In this document: positions 45,906 through 55,052 of the stretch, in pieces
How the letters are laid out: every line of letters starts with the position of its first letter
How positions within the stretch are numbered: position 1 is the first letter of the stretch
DNA from: Marinicella gelatinilytica
Lineage (GTDB): Bacteria; Pseudomonadota; Gammaproteobacteria; Xanthomonadales; Marinicellaceae
Length of the DNA: 64,000 nucleotides
Assembly: GCF_026410405.1 (NCBI RefSeq)
Contig: NZ_JAPMLN010000001.1
Location: 290,501 to 354,500 of the forward strand
Direction: 5' to 3'
Program-made: the position numbers and the translations under genes
Notes under the pieces: model-generated
The model's input: only the letters and a program-made list of their open reading frames with translations
Database searches by the model: none
Told to the model about the DNA's origin: nothing

Positions 45906-47714
45906 TTATTCAGGACTTTGCGGTACGACCGGTGTTTTTTTGCCATCCGGTTGATAAAGCACCACTTGATTACGGCCATTATTTTTAGCTTGGTAAAGTG
46001 CTAAATCAGCCTGCGTTAATAACATTTGTAAGGAATAACCGGCGGTTTCTGTTGATGCCACGCCAAAGCTGGCCGATAAGGTTATTGGATGATGACATTC
46101 ACTGTAATCTAACTCCATGACCATTGTCCGCATTCGCTCTAAATAATTAAGCATGCCTTGGTTGGAAAGACCACTGCCTAAAATGGCAAACTCCTCACCA
46201 CCTAAGCGACCGATAATCATGTCGGTATTCAGCACAGATTTTAAATGATAAATGACATACTTTAGAACCCAGTCACCGGTTAAGTGACCACATTCATCAT
46301 TCACTTTTTTAAAATGGTCTAAATCCATAATGGCTAAATGAACCGGCTGTCTCTTTCCGGACTTACGGCTTAATAATTGACCCACATGATCCTCAATACC
46401 TTTACGATTGAGAATTTTGGTGAGATGATCCAGTTCCACTAAAGTCTCTAATTTTTTGCGTTTTATTATTACTCTCGTCACCCAAAACAAGAGTAAGCCC
46501 ACCATGAGTGCCAACCAAGCCATAATTAATTTTTGATTGAGACTTTCTTTTTTTGCCAGGATTTGCTGCACTTTCAATAGCTCATTTGATTCACCTAATT
46601 GCTGCAATTGCAATTCCTTAACCAGAATATCATGCTGTATCGCCTCAAATGCCTCTTGTTTATCCAATTTATCTTTCATTAATGCAGACTCAATATCACT
46701 ACGTTTTGCTAAATAATTATAAGCCATGACATAATTATTTTTGAGTCGAGCAATCGCCTCGAGCACTTGATAGGCTTTCTGCATGTGCTTTGATTCGCCC
46801 AAAAGTGTGGCATCCTTAAGCACTTGATGCGCATATTTCTGTGCTAAATTTAAGTTATCATTGGCTAAATGCAACTGTGCCAAGAGCGCATCTTTACCAG
46901 TTAAAATGCTTTTAAATTGCTGGGCATCAATATGTAAACAAGTTTCTTCCACCGCAGCGATTAAACGATTAATCTCATCGCTATTTCTATTATTGTCTTG
47001 TAATTGTGAAAATTGGTGGGCATACCACTTTAATGCCAACATGTCTGCAGCGATGTATTGTTTTTGAGATTGGCACAATTCAAAAATTTCATTGAAAACA
47101 TCATCATGAATGTTGTCATTGTTTTGCAATTCTATGTGAGCCACTTGATGATACACCATGGCACGGCAACGTTTAAAAGGATTTGGATTATCATTCAGCA
47201 AAAAACCGCTAAAATCCAGGCTCAATTGAAAGCGATCTGTTAACAAATAACTGTTAGCAGTGGCTAAATAAATGCTGTGTTTTAGCTCTTTATCCTTTAG
47301 TTGAGGTAACATGTCAGTGACATATTCCAGTGCTCTAAATACAGCGCGATAATCACGATTGAAGGCATAAATATTGGACAAGCTGGATTGTGTTCTTATT
47401 TTTACAAACACTGATTCTGCACGCGTAAAAAGCGACTCAAAGGCATTGATGGCCTCATTATATTGACCTTCATAAAGCAAATTAAAAATCAACAAATAAT
47501 CCAGGTATTCTTGTTGCTCAGTGCTTAATTGTTGCCGTTGCTGCTGTAAGGTCTCAAGGGATAAATTGAACACCTCTTTGGAGCCACCTTTGTTCTTATC
47601 TGCTTGATTTAACAACACATCAAATGAATCAACAGATTCTTCTGCCCAAACCGGCACCGAAATGATAAGCAGAAAAAATAAGCAGATAATTTTAATGATT
47701 AATGTCTTGATCAC
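45906..47714 (-). CDS. TPR-sensor diguanylate cyclase (GGDEF)
   Basis: 602 residues. Signal peptide (IIKIICLFFLLIISVPVWAEE), a periplasmic helical TPR-like region (about 50-370), a coiled coil (about 340-395), one membrane helix (LIMAWLALMVGLLLFWVTRVII) and a C-terminal GGDEF domain with active site GRLGGEEFAI and substrate-site DLDHFKKVNDECGH. It should make cyclic di-GMP from GTP. The R-x-x-D inhibitory site before the active site is absent (LNTD), so product feedback at that site is unlikely. The start is GTG at 47714 with a weak ribosome site. Confidence 0.9.
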   Translation of the reverse strand: MIKTLIIKIICLFFLLIISVPVWAEESVDSFDVLLNQADKNKGGSKEVFNLSLETLQQQRQQLSTEQQEYLDYLLIFNLLYEGQYNEAINAFESLFTRAESVFVKIRTQSSLSNIYAFNRDYRAVFRALEYVTDMLPQLKDKELKHSIYLATANSYLLTDRFQLSLDFSGFLLNDNPNPFKRCRAMVYHQVAHIELQNNDNIHDDVFNEIFELCQSQKQYIAADMLALKWYAHQFSQLQDNNRNSDEINRLIAAVEETCLHIDAQQFKSILTGKDALLAQLHLANDNLNLAQKYAHQVLKDATLLGESKHMQKAYQVLEAIARLKNNYVMAYNYLAKRSDIESALMKDKLDKQEAFEAIQHDILVKELQLQQLGESNELLKVQQILAKKESLNQKLIMAWLALMVGLLLFWVTRVIIKRKKLETLVELDHLTKILNRKGIEDHVGQLLSRKSGKRQPVHLAIMDLDHFKKVNDECGHLTGDWVLKYVIYHLKSVLNTDMIIGRLGGEEFAILGSGLSNQGMLNYLERMRTMVMELDYSECHHPITLSASFGVASTETAGYSLQMLLTQADLALYQAKNNGRNQVVLYQPDGKKTPVVPQSPE

Positions 47715-47738
47715 TGCCTGACCACAAAAATGATAGAA

Positions 47739-47909
47739 TTAATAATCATTCTGAATGGATTCAGAAGAAATCAATGTAACATGATTTAAATTAATAGCAT
47801 CTGGTAATGATCTCCCCGATTCAACAAGCACTGACAATTTGCATAAACATGACAGCGGATTTAAAGAAACAGTTTGACCGATAACAACTAGTTGTTTAAC
47901 AACACACAT
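47739..47909 (-). CDS. Small ORF (56 aa) ahead of the GGDEF gene
   Basis: A 56-codon frame, beginning MCVVKQLVVIGQTV and ending SSESIQNDY, has a perfect AAGGAG 7 nt ahead of its ATG. It ends 24 nt before the GGDEF gene on the same strand. There is no membrane helix; two cysteines lie in LSCLCKL. I do not recognise it. The ribosome site is better than that of its neighbour, which argues for a real small gene or a leader peptide that controls the GGDEF gene. Confidence 0.45.
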   Translation of the reverse strand: MCVVKQLVVIGQTVSLNPLSCLCKLSVLVESGRSLPDAINLNHVTLISSESIQNDY

Positions 47910-48043
47910 CACTATACTCCTTTTATTATGACACTTTATAGCCCCTAACCTCACTATATATTAGCACAATTAAAATTTGATTTGATTGGTTTTTGTTAGC
48001 CAAAGACTGTGAATCGAATGTCGTTCATCATGAAAATAGAATT

Positions 48044-49423
48044 TCAATCAATGACCTTACCCGGATTTAAAATGCCTTGTGGATCAAAACTGTGTTTGAT
48101 GGCTTTTAATAAGTTGATTTCAGAGCCTGATTTTGAATACTTGAGGTACGGTTTTTTCAATAAACCGACACCATGTTCCGCAGAAATGCTGCCGCCTAAA
48201 GATTCAATCAGTCCATAGACATGGTCATTCACGGATTCACACTGTTGTTTAAAGTCAGCCACCGATAAATCTTCGGGTTTTAAAATATTTAAATGCAAAT
48301 TACCATCGCCGATATGCCCAAACCAGATGGTTTCAAAATCCGGATATTCTTTCATTAAGAGCGTATCAAGCCGTTGCATAAAATCTGTCACCTGTGAAAT
48401 TGTCACAGAAATGTCATTTTTGTAGGGTGTGAATTCGGCAATCGACTCGGATATACCTTCGCGGTATTGCCACAACTGCCCGGCTTGTTCGAGACTTTGC
48501 GCAATAATACCATCGGTGATATGCCCCTGTGCTAATCCCTGTTCAAAAATCGCCATGGCCGCGGTTTCATCTTCATCAAATTCCAACAAAACATAAAAAG
48601 GATGGATGGCATCGAACGGATTCGTTAAGCCACGATGTGACATCACCCGGTGCAATGCTCGGTCTGAAAAGAACTCAAAGGAAGACAGTTGTAGCTGACT
48701 TTGTGCTGTTGTAAACGTGGCCATCACCGCAGCCAGGTCTGACAAGGATAACAACATCACCATTTGTGGCGGCGGTGGTTGTATTAATTTAATCTCAGCG
48801 GCAACAATAATCCCCAAAATGCCTTCTGAGCCAATCATTAAGTGCCGCAAATCCGGGCCGGTGGCGTTTTTGACCAGGCCCTTGTTTAACTGTAATAAGC
48901 CGCCATCCGCGGTGACCACCGTTAAACCCATGACATAATCCCGGGTTAAGCCATAACGCAGTACCTTGATGCCACCGGCATTGGTGGCAATATTTCCACC
49001 GATGTGACTGGAACCGGCCGAAGCAAAATCCACCGGATACATTAAACCCTGCTCTTCGGCAAAAATTTGTAACTGCTCGGTAATCACACCGGCACCGACT
49101 GTCACAGTTCGGTCAACGGCATTAAATTCACCGATCTGATTTAATCGCACCAGTGAAATCACCCACTCACCGCACGTTGCCACGGCACCGGCACTGTACC
49201 CGGTGCGCCCGCCAGAGGGCACCACCGGTTGCTCATGGGCATGCGCCACCTGCATAATGGTTTGCACCTGTTCAATGTTATCGGGATAAAAAATAACCGA
49301 TGGCTTGGGGTCGTGAAAACGGGTCCAGTCCTGACCAAAATGGTATAAATCCGCAGGCTTTGTGGAATGGGCAATGGTCGACAGGTCATCTTTTAATAAA
49401 TTGGCCAGTTTATCCGGTGACAT
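48044..49423 (-). CDS. FAD-binding oxidoreductase, D-2-hydroxyglutarate dehydrogenase-like
   Basis: 459 residues of the GlcD/DLD type. FAD-binding PCMH domain (PSGGRTGYSAGAVA, SAGSSHIGGNIATNAGGIKVLRYG, IGSEGILGII), then the FAD-oxidase C-terminal domain with WFGHIGDGNLHLNI and SAEHGVGLLKKPYL. It is divergent from serA, 48 nt apart. In Pseudomonas the same pair is functional: SerA makes D-2-hydroxyglutarate as a by-product and this enzyme returns it to 2-oxoglutarate. D-lactate or glycolate remain possible substrates. Confidence 0.88.
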   Translation of the reverse strand: MSPDKLANLLKDDLSTIAHSTKPADLYHFGQDWTRFHDPKPSVIFYPDNIEQVQTIMQVAHAHEQPVVPSGGRTGYSAGAVATCGEWVISLVRLNQIGEFNAVDRTVTVGAGVITEQLQIFAEEQGLMYPVDFASAGSSHIGGNIATNAGGIKVLRYGLTRDYVMGLTVVTADGGLLQLNKGLVKNATGPDLRHLMIGSEGILGIIVAAEIKLIQPPPPQMVMLLSLSDLAAVMATFTTAQSQLQLSSFEFFSDRALHRVMSHRGLTNPFDAIHPFYVLLEFDEDETAAMAIFEQGLAQGHITDGIIAQSLEQAGQLWQYREGISESIAEFTPYKNDISVTISQVTDFMQRLDTLLMKEYPDFETIWFGHIGDGNLHLNILKPEDLSVADFKQQCESVNDHVYGLIESLGGSISAEHGVGLLKKPYLKYSKSGSEINLLKAIKHSFDPQGILNPGKVID

Positions 49424-49471
49424 TTTGTTAAAATCCTCGCATTCATAGTGGTAAACAAGTGCAAACAGAAT

Positions 49472-50704
49472 ATGACCAAATTATCTCTAAGTAAAGAAAA
49501 AATCAAAGTGGTTTTACTGGAAGGCGTTCATCCTGAAGCCGAACAGCTTTTTCGCCGTGACGGTTACAGCCAGATTGTCACTGTGGACAGTACACCGGCG
49601 GACGATGAACTCCATGAAACCATCTGTGATGCCCATATTCTCGGCATCCGTTCCCGTACCCAGTTAAGCGGAGTTAATTTAGATGCCTGTGACAAATTGA
49701 TGGCAGTCGGGACATTCTGTATTGGCACCAATCAGGTGGATTTAGACTCCTGTAAAGCCCGCGGCATACCGGTCTTCAATGCCCCCTTTTCAAACACCCG
49801 CAGTGTCGCTGAACTGGTCTTGGGCGAGATTATTTTGTTGCTGCGCGGCATTCCTGAAAAAAATGCCAAAGCCCATCGCGGTGTATGGCAAAAATCCGCA
49901 GTTCGTTCCCATGAAACCCGTGGCAAAACCCTGGGTATTGTCGGTTACGGTCACATTGGTTCACAACTCGGTGTATTGGCAGAAGCCCTGGGTATGCATG
50001 TGCTGTTTTATGACATTGAAAATAAGCTGCCTTTGGGCAATTGCCGCGCCGTGGCCAGTTTAGACAAGTTATTACCGCAAGTGGATGTGCTGTCTTTGCA
50101 TGTGCCGGCCACTGAATTGACTGAAAATATGATTAGCGCACGGGAATTGGCTTTACTGCCGGCCGGCGCCCATGTGGTTAATGCCGCCCGTGGTAATATT
50201 ATTGTGATTGATGATCTGGTGGATGCCCTGCGTTCAGAACACATCGCCGGCGCGGCCATTGATGTTTTTCCACAAGAGCCGGCCAGTAATGCCGATGCCT
50301 TTAACTCGCCATTGACTGAATTTGATCAGGTCATGTTAACACCGCATATCGGCGGCTCCACGCAGGAAGCGCAACTCAATATTGCCAATGAAGTGGCCGA
50401 TAAACTCATTAAATACTCCAACAACGGTTCCACGTCTTCGGCGGTCAATTTTCCTGAAGTCTCCCTACCCAATCTACATCCCGATTTAACCCGTGTCATG
50501 CATATTCATGAAAACAAACCCGGCATGCTGGAAAAAATCAACCAGGCTTTTGCCCGTGAAAATATGAATGTGGCCGCCATGTATCTTCAAACAGCCGGCG
50601 AAGTGGGTTATGTTATTATGGATGTACAATGCGATTCTTCTGAGGGAATTGTACAACAACTGAAAGACATCTCCGGCACCATTCGGGTGCGCGTTTTGCA
50701 TTAA
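49472..50704 (+). CDS. serA: D-3-phosphoglycerate dehydrogenase
   Basis: First step of serine synthesis. 410 residues, the short E. coli-type enzyme with a C-terminal ACT domain (LTRVMHIHENKPGMLEKINQAF) for serine feedback. It has FCIGTNQVDLDSCKARGIPVFNAPFSNTRSVAEL, the Rossmann motif GIVGYGHIGSQLG, Arg/Glu/His catalytic residues in NAARGNIIVIDDL, DVFPQEPA and LTPHIGGSTQEAQ. The start is ATG 49472, which fits E. coli SerA; an in-frame GTG at 49448 is not needed. Confidence 0.96.
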   Translation: MTKLSLSKEKIKVVLLEGVHPEAEQLFRRDGYSQIVTVDSTPADDELHETICDAHILGIRSRTQLSGVNLDACDKLMAVGTFCIGTNQVDLDSCKARGIPVFNAPFSNTRSVAELVLGEIILLLRGIPEKNAKAHRGVWQKSAVRSHETRGKTLGIVGYGHIGSQLGVLAEALGMHVLFYDIENKLPLGNCRAVASLDKLLPQVDVLSLHVPATELTENMISARELALLPAGAHVVNAARGNIIVIDDLVDALRSEHIAGAAIDVFPQEPASNADAFNSPLTEFDQVMLTPHIGGSTQEAQLNIANEVADKLIKYSNNGSTSSAVNFPEVSLPNLHPDLTRVMHIHENKPGMLEKINQAFARENMNVAAMYLQTAGEVGYVIMDVQCDSSEGIVQQLKDISGTIRVRVLH

Positions 50705-50745
50705 CAGAGACGACACTAACTGAAATTACATTCAAAGAGATAACG

Positions 50746-52524
50746 ATGCGATTATTATTTATATTACTGTCAACATTCAGCCTATTTCAGGCACAGGCAA
50801 AAGATGCCACAACCGAATTTAATCAGGTTTTGGATAACATCCAGGAAACCCAAAAAAAACACTGGCCGCAAACAGCCGCTTATTACGGTGATGAATCAAA
50901 AGCCGGTGAACTGAATGATGTCTCCGCACAGCATTATAGAAAAGTGCGTGCTGATTTAGCCCTGTTAAAGCAGGCTCTGAGTGCCGTTAACCCCGACAAA
51001 CTCAGTTTTCAGGAACAAATTTCCCGACAGATGCAATTGGATAATTTACAACAACAAATTGCAGACATTGACTTTAAAGAGTACCAAATCCCGATTAATT
51101 CAGAAAGCTCTTTCCATGTGGGCTTGGCCACCATGCACCGTTATTTAAGCTTTAAGAATCAACAAGACTATGATAACTATATCAGTCGTTTAAAGCAGGT
51201 TCCTCGGGTTGTTGATCAACACATCAGAAATCTGAGTGATGGTTTAAAAAGAGGCTTTACCCAACCCAAAATCATCTTAGAACATTACCCTGAATTTATT
51301 GATGCCTATATCGAAGACGATGTCAGCCAATCCGGTTTTTATCAACCTTTTTTACAAAAGCCGACACAACTCACAGACCAGCAATTTAAAAACTACCAAC
51401 TACACGCACAAAAACTGATTAAAGAGCACGTTAACCCGAGCTATCAGCGTTTTAAAGACTTTATGGTCAATACCTACTTACCACAAACCCGCACTGAGAT
51501 TGGTGCCTATCAATTGCCTGATGGTAAAAGTTATTACCAACAACAAATCAAAGAATACACCACCTTGGATTTAACACCCCAAGAAATCCATGACATCGGT
51601 TTGAAAGAGGTCAAGCGCATCCGTGCTGAAATGGAAGCTATTATCGAATCACTGATTGAACAAGGTGAATTTACCCCGAAAACCGATGACCGCTTTGCTG
51701 AATTTATTCAGTTTTTACGCACCGACACGCGATTTTACCCAAAAACAGCCGAGGAATTGCTGAAAGAAGCGTCTTATATCGCTAAGCAAATGGACGGTCA
51801 ATTACCGAAATTATTCAATAAGCTACCACGTCAACCCTACACCGTTAAACCGGTTCCTGCAGCGTTTGCCCCAAACTACACCACCGGCCGTTATTCCGGT
51901 GCACCCATTGATTCCACCCGTTCTGGTGAGTATTGGGTCAACACCTATGCCCTGGATAAACGGCCCTTATACAACCTGGAAGCGCTGACTTTTCATGAAG
52001 CAGTGCCCGGCCATCATTTACAGAACGCCTTAACGCAGGAATTGGATAATTTACCCGAATTTCGCCGCCGTGGTTATATCTCGGCCTTTGGTGAAGGCTG
52101 GGGCCTGTATTGTGAAAAACTGGCCAAAGAAGTCGGCTTTTACAAAGACCCCTATTCAGACTTTGGTCGTCTGACTTATGAAATGTGGCGTGCCATGCGG
52201 CTGGTGGTAGATACCGGTATGCATGCCATGGGCATGAGTCGGGAAGAAGCCATTAACCTAATGGCTGATAACACCGCGCTTTCAAAGCATAATGTCCGCA
52301 CCGAAATCGATCGTTATATTGGTTGGCCGGCTCAGGCCCTGTCCTATAAACTCGGCGAAATTAAAATTTGGGAATTGCGCCACAAAGCCGAACAAGCCCT
52401 TGGCTCTGACTTTGACTTACGTGATTTTCATGACACGGTTCTCTCCGGCGGCGCCGTGCCTTTAGACGTGTTAGAACAGATGATTGACCGTTATATTAAA
52501 CAATCACAAGAATCATCTATTTAA
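50746..52524 (+). CDS. DUF885 family secreted metallopeptidase-like protein
   Basis: 592 residues with a signal peptide (LLFILLSTFSLFQAQA). The helical DUF885 domain fills the protein. Near 417-424 the zinc-type HEAVPGHH is intact, followed by the family's FGEGWGLYCEKLAKEVGFY, LRLVVDTGMHA-like and KLGEIKIWELR blocks. These resemble M3/M32-like peptidases, but substrates are unknown to me. It follows serA by 41 nt on the same strand and may be co-transcribed. Confidence 0.88.
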   Translation: MRLLFILLSTFSLFQAQAKDATTEFNQVLDNIQETQKKHWPQTAAYYGDESKAGELNDVSAQHYRKVRADLALLKQALSAVNPDKLSFQEQISRQMQLDNLQQQIADIDFKEYQIPINSESSFHVGLATMHRYLSFKNQQDYDNYISRLKQVPRVVDQHIRNLSDGLKRGFTQPKIILEHYPEFIDAYIEDDVSQSGFYQPFLQKPTQLTDQQFKNYQLHAQKLIKEHVNPSYQRFKDFMVNTYLPQTRTEIGAYQLPDGKSYYQQQIKEYTTLDLTPQEIHDIGLKEVKRIRAEMEAIIESLIEQGEFTPKTDDRFAEFIQFLRTDTRFYPKTAEELLKEASYIAKQMDGQLPKLFNKLPRQPYTVKPVPAAFAPNYTTGRYSGAPIDSTRSGEYWVNTYALDKRPLYNLEALTFHEAVPGHHLQNALTQELDNLPEFRRRGYISAFGEGWGLYCEKLAKEVGFYKDPYSDFGRLTYEMWRAMRLVVDTGMHAMGMSREEAINLMADNTALSKHNVRTEIDRYIGWPAQALSYKLGEIKIWELRHKAEQALGSDFDLRDFHDTVLSGGAVPLDVLEQMIDRYIKQSQESSI

Positions 52525-52546
52525 CCTCCTTTGTGGTTGTCTTTGT

Positions 52547-52793
52547 ATAACCACAGAGGTCACAGAGGTTTTCACTAAGGGCACAAAGTGGTTAAACCCA
52601 GATTATCGTCACCCTCGGACGCAGATCCGAGGGTCTCAAAACGATAACAAAAATATTTGCTCATTGAATAAATTTTCAAACGACTTTCTCAAAGACGCTG
52701 GTTACCGGCCTTCGCCGGTACGACGTTGAAATGCTTCGCATCAACACCTTGTCTTTGTGTACTTTGTGTGATCTTAGTGCCCTCTGTGGTTAT
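52547..52793. repeat. Dispersed repeat with 13-bp terminal inverted repeats
   Basis: ATAACCACAGAGG (52547-52559) is the exact reverse complement of CCTCTGTGGTTAT (52781-52793). Inside are CACAGAGG/CACAAAG copies, one 45-bp direct-repeat unit and a TTACCGGCC-tt-CGCCGGTA hairpin near 52703-52720. It is related to the element at 8371-8474. Confidence 0.65.
52594..52638 (+). repeat. 45-bp direct repeat, copy 1
   Basis: The unit begins AAACCC-x-GATTATCGTC and contains the 8-bp hairpin CCCTCGGA-(6)-TCCGAGGG. Copy 2 is at about 52830-52875, with a single mismatch seen (CCCA/CCCG). Confidence 0.7.
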
Positions 52794-52829
52794 CCATTAT
52801 TTATAAACCTCAAATATACAAAGCCGGTA

Positions 52830-52875
52830 AAACCCGGATTATCGTCACCCTCGGACGCAGATCCGAGGGTCTCAG
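52830..52875 (+). repeat. 45-bp direct repeat, copy 2
   Basis: Second copy of the unit at 52594, outside the 13-bp inverted repeat. Its hairpin CCCTCGGA/TCCGAGGG is intact. Confidence 0.7.
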
Positions 52876-52920
52876 CACAATTTAGACCTGGTCAGTTAAC
52901 GTACGTCATACTCACTCATG

Positions 52921-53127
52921 TCACTCCTTCACACCGGCGGCTTTTAAAATTTTCGCCAGGGGACAAAAGCCGGTAAAGCTCGACTGAAACAGGTTAAAAC
53001 CAACAAAAACCGCAATCCATAACCAGGTAGGCTTTAATAAATTAACATCACCTGTGATGTGTGCAAGCAATAAGCTAACCAAAACAAATAAACCAGCTAA
53101 ACGCTGAATCCAACGATTAATATTCAT
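52921..53127 (-). CDS. DUF2892 (YgaP-type) small membrane protein
   Basis: 68 residues with two hydrophobic helices ([15 protein letters not shown] and [16 protein letters not shown]). The family ending is [14 protein letters not shown], where YgaP-type domains have GxCPxYxxLG. GAGGTT lies before the ATG. Such domains often accompany rhodanese; none is nearby. Confidence 0.8.
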   Translation of the reverse strand: MNINRWIQRLAGLFVLVSLLLAHITGDVNLLKPTWLWIAVFVGFNLFQSSFTGFCPLAKILKAAGVKE

Positions 53128-53250
53128 GATACAACCTCAATAAGTAGTTCATGACATTATAAATTAGATTCGTTTTATATGCAATTTATTTAAAGTTTGA
53201 ATTATTAACAAGCCTGTTACAATAGCGCTTTATTCTACAAATCAAAAACA

Positions 53251-53865
53251 ATGAGTTTAATTAAAAATCGTTTTCGCGGATTTTTACCGGTGGTTGTGGA
53301 TGTTGAAACCGGTGGTTTTAATAATCAAACCGATGCCTTATTAGAAATTGCTGCAGTGATTCTTGATATGGATGATGATGGACTGATTAAACCCATTGAA
53401 ACCATTAATGCCTATGTCGAGCCATTTGAAGGTTCTCACATTGACCCAAAATCTTTGGAAATAACAGGCATCGATTTAAACCACCCATTACGACAGGCTT
53501 TGGATGAAAAAGCCGCATTGGGTAAAATATTTTCACCGGTACGAAAAATGATAAAAGCCACCGGTTGTAGTCGTGCTGTTCTGGTTGGACATAATGCCCA
53601 TTTCGATTTAGGCTTTGTCCATGCTGCCGCTGAACGCGCAGGGATTAAACGCAATCCTTTTCATCCGTTTAGTTGTTTTGATACGGTTACTTTAGGCGCT
53701 CTGGCCTACGGTCAGACCGTATTAGCAAGAGCCGTACAAGCCGCCGGTATCGAATGGGATAGCAATCAGGCTCATTCAGCCCTTTACGACACCGAAAAAA
53801 CCGCTGAACTGTTCTGTAAAATCATCAACGGCTCACACCAAACTGGATTATATAAAGCCAACTAA
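53251..53865 (+). CDS. rnt: Ribonuclease T
   Basis: 3'-5' DEDDh exoribonuclease that trims tRNA, 5S and 23S ends. 204 residues. Exo I with D17/E19 in [10 protein letters not shown], exo II in [12 protein letters not shown] (Asp near 120), exo III in [15 protein letters not shown]. Basic NBS-type residues ([21 protein letters not shown]) are present. Length is close to E. coli RNase T. Confidence 0.95.
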   Translation: MSLIKNRFRGFLPVVVDVETGGFNNQTDALLEIAAVILDMDDDGLIKPIETINAYVEPFEGSHIDPKSLEITGIDLNHPLRQALDEKAALGKIFSPVRKMIKATGCSRAVLVGHNAHFDLGFVHAAAERAGIKRNPFHPFSCFDTVTLGALAYGQTVLARAVQAAGIEWDSNQAHSALYDTEKTAELFCKIINGSHQTGLYKAN

Positions 53866-53929
53866 AATCCATTAAACTGATAGCTCAGAAGTTTAAACTT
53901 CAATTAGTTCTGATTTATTCAATATAACT

Positions 53930-54115
53930 TCAGAATTTTTCTTTTTTGTTTAATGTTTTTAAAATCTCTGCCTGAATGGTTGCCATTTGTTGCTGAGATT
54001 GTGCAATCGAGCGCAATGAAGTGACCACGCTGTATAAAGACCACAGCAATAAAAAGAAAAAACCCAAATAAACAAGTGTTGTTAAAAAAAATATAACAGG
54101 TTCTGATAATGACAT
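53930..54115 (-). CDS. Small single-pass membrane protein
   Basis: 61 residues: one membrane helix (FFLTTLVYLGFFFLLLWSLYSVV) and a short C-terminal coiled coil (RSIAQSQQQMATIQAEILKTL). AGGAG lies 7 nt before the ATG, so it is likely real. It follows the DUF2959 gene by 15 nt on the same strand and may work with it. No family recognised. Confidence 0.65.
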   Translation of the reverse strand: MSLSEPVIFFLTTLVYLGFFFLLLWSLYSVVTSLRSIAQSQQQMATIQAEILKTLNKKEKF

Positions 54116-54130
54116 AATTGAACTCCTGAC

Positions 54131-54772
54131 TTATTCTTTACTCATTGAACTAATAAAGGTGTTGGCTTCATTGATCGAACGTTCCATTTCCGCCACCAAA
54201 CCGGCGACATCGGTTTTGATGCTGATGTATTCTTGTTGCAATGCTGAAACAGCACGGGCATTGAGGTTATGCTTTAAATACAAAACCTGATCCTGGAATA
54301 CCGCCAGTACCGGTGGAATTTTGGCCTGCGCACGACGCATGGCACGAATTAGTTTTTGATATTCTTGTCGGGTATTTCGCAGTTGCTGGGCACTGTCACG
54401 TTTCATTTTGGCATTACTGTAATCATCAAGCTCTTCTTGCCACTCTGCAAATAAATCATCAGCCACTTTTTCAATGGCATCAATGCGTTCATCGAGGTCT
54501 TCAGTTGCCGCGACACTGTCATCATATTCTGACTGTAAACGCTTATAAATTTTCTCCAAAGAACCACCGTCGTAATTGACCACAGACGCAAATTGCTCCA
54601 GCGCTGAATTAAATTGCTCTTTGGTGTCTTCCTGACTGTCTCTGGCCTCTTCCACCCGATCCACCAGGATATCACGCTTATAGACACCAAATTTTTCCAT
54701 GGTGTTGTAATAAGCCGGAGAACAAGCGCTTAGAAACGCCATAATTATGATTGTGATTAATGCCTTTTTCAT
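54131..54772 (-). CDS. DUF2959 family lipoprotein
   Basis: 213 residues with a lipobox (FLSAC) and a long coiled-coil body. GVYKRDILVDRVEEARDSQEDTKEQF matches the DUF2959 opening, and NLNARAVSALQ and the C-terminal EMERSINEANTFI complete it. Function unknown; probably a periplasm-facing coiled-coil lipoprotein. Confidence 0.8.
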   Translation of the reverse strand: MKKALITIIIMAFLSACSPAYYNTMEKFGVYKRDILVDRVEEARDSQEDTKEQFNSALEQFASVVNYDGGSLEKIYKRLQSEYDDSVAATEDLDERIDAIEKVADDLFAEWQEELDDYSNAKMKRDSAQQLRNTRQEYQKLIRAMRRAQAKIPPVLAVFQDQVLYLKHNLNARAVSALQQEYISIKTDVAGLVAEMERSINEANTFISSMSKE

Positions 54773-55052
54773 TGCAAATATTTTGATTGAAGTACTGTCA
54801 GTATAACTAAATTTTCAGCAAAACAAAAACCCATGACACGCCAACGGGTGAATTGTAAACTTTGATTTAATCTTTTTATAACAGAGTAAGCAATGAGCGC
54901 TTAAGCACCGCAGTATGTCATTAAAAATTAAAAAATAGTCCTTATATATCATACGTTTGTTTGATTTTTAATGTGCCCAAATAACAAGATATGGCTTGAA
55001 ACCCACCGCAAAAATCCCCATAATTCAAGCCTCTTTATTACTAACTAAAAAC

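Larger units (their letters stand above)
52525..52920. other. 396-bp intergenic repeat cluster
   Basis: No gene is supported here; the open frames run through repeats without ribosome sites. It holds the large inverted repeat 52547-52793 and two 45-bp direct repeats (52594-52638 and 52830-52875), listed separately. Confidence 0.6.

Noticed and set aside
49448..49471. GTG start for serA adding eight residues
   Set aside because: The ATG at 49472 matches the length and N-terminus of known SerA; the extension is unlike the family.
52484..52976. Two plus-strand open frames of 81 codons each
   Set aside because: They translate the repeats downstream of the DUF885 gene; no start signals.
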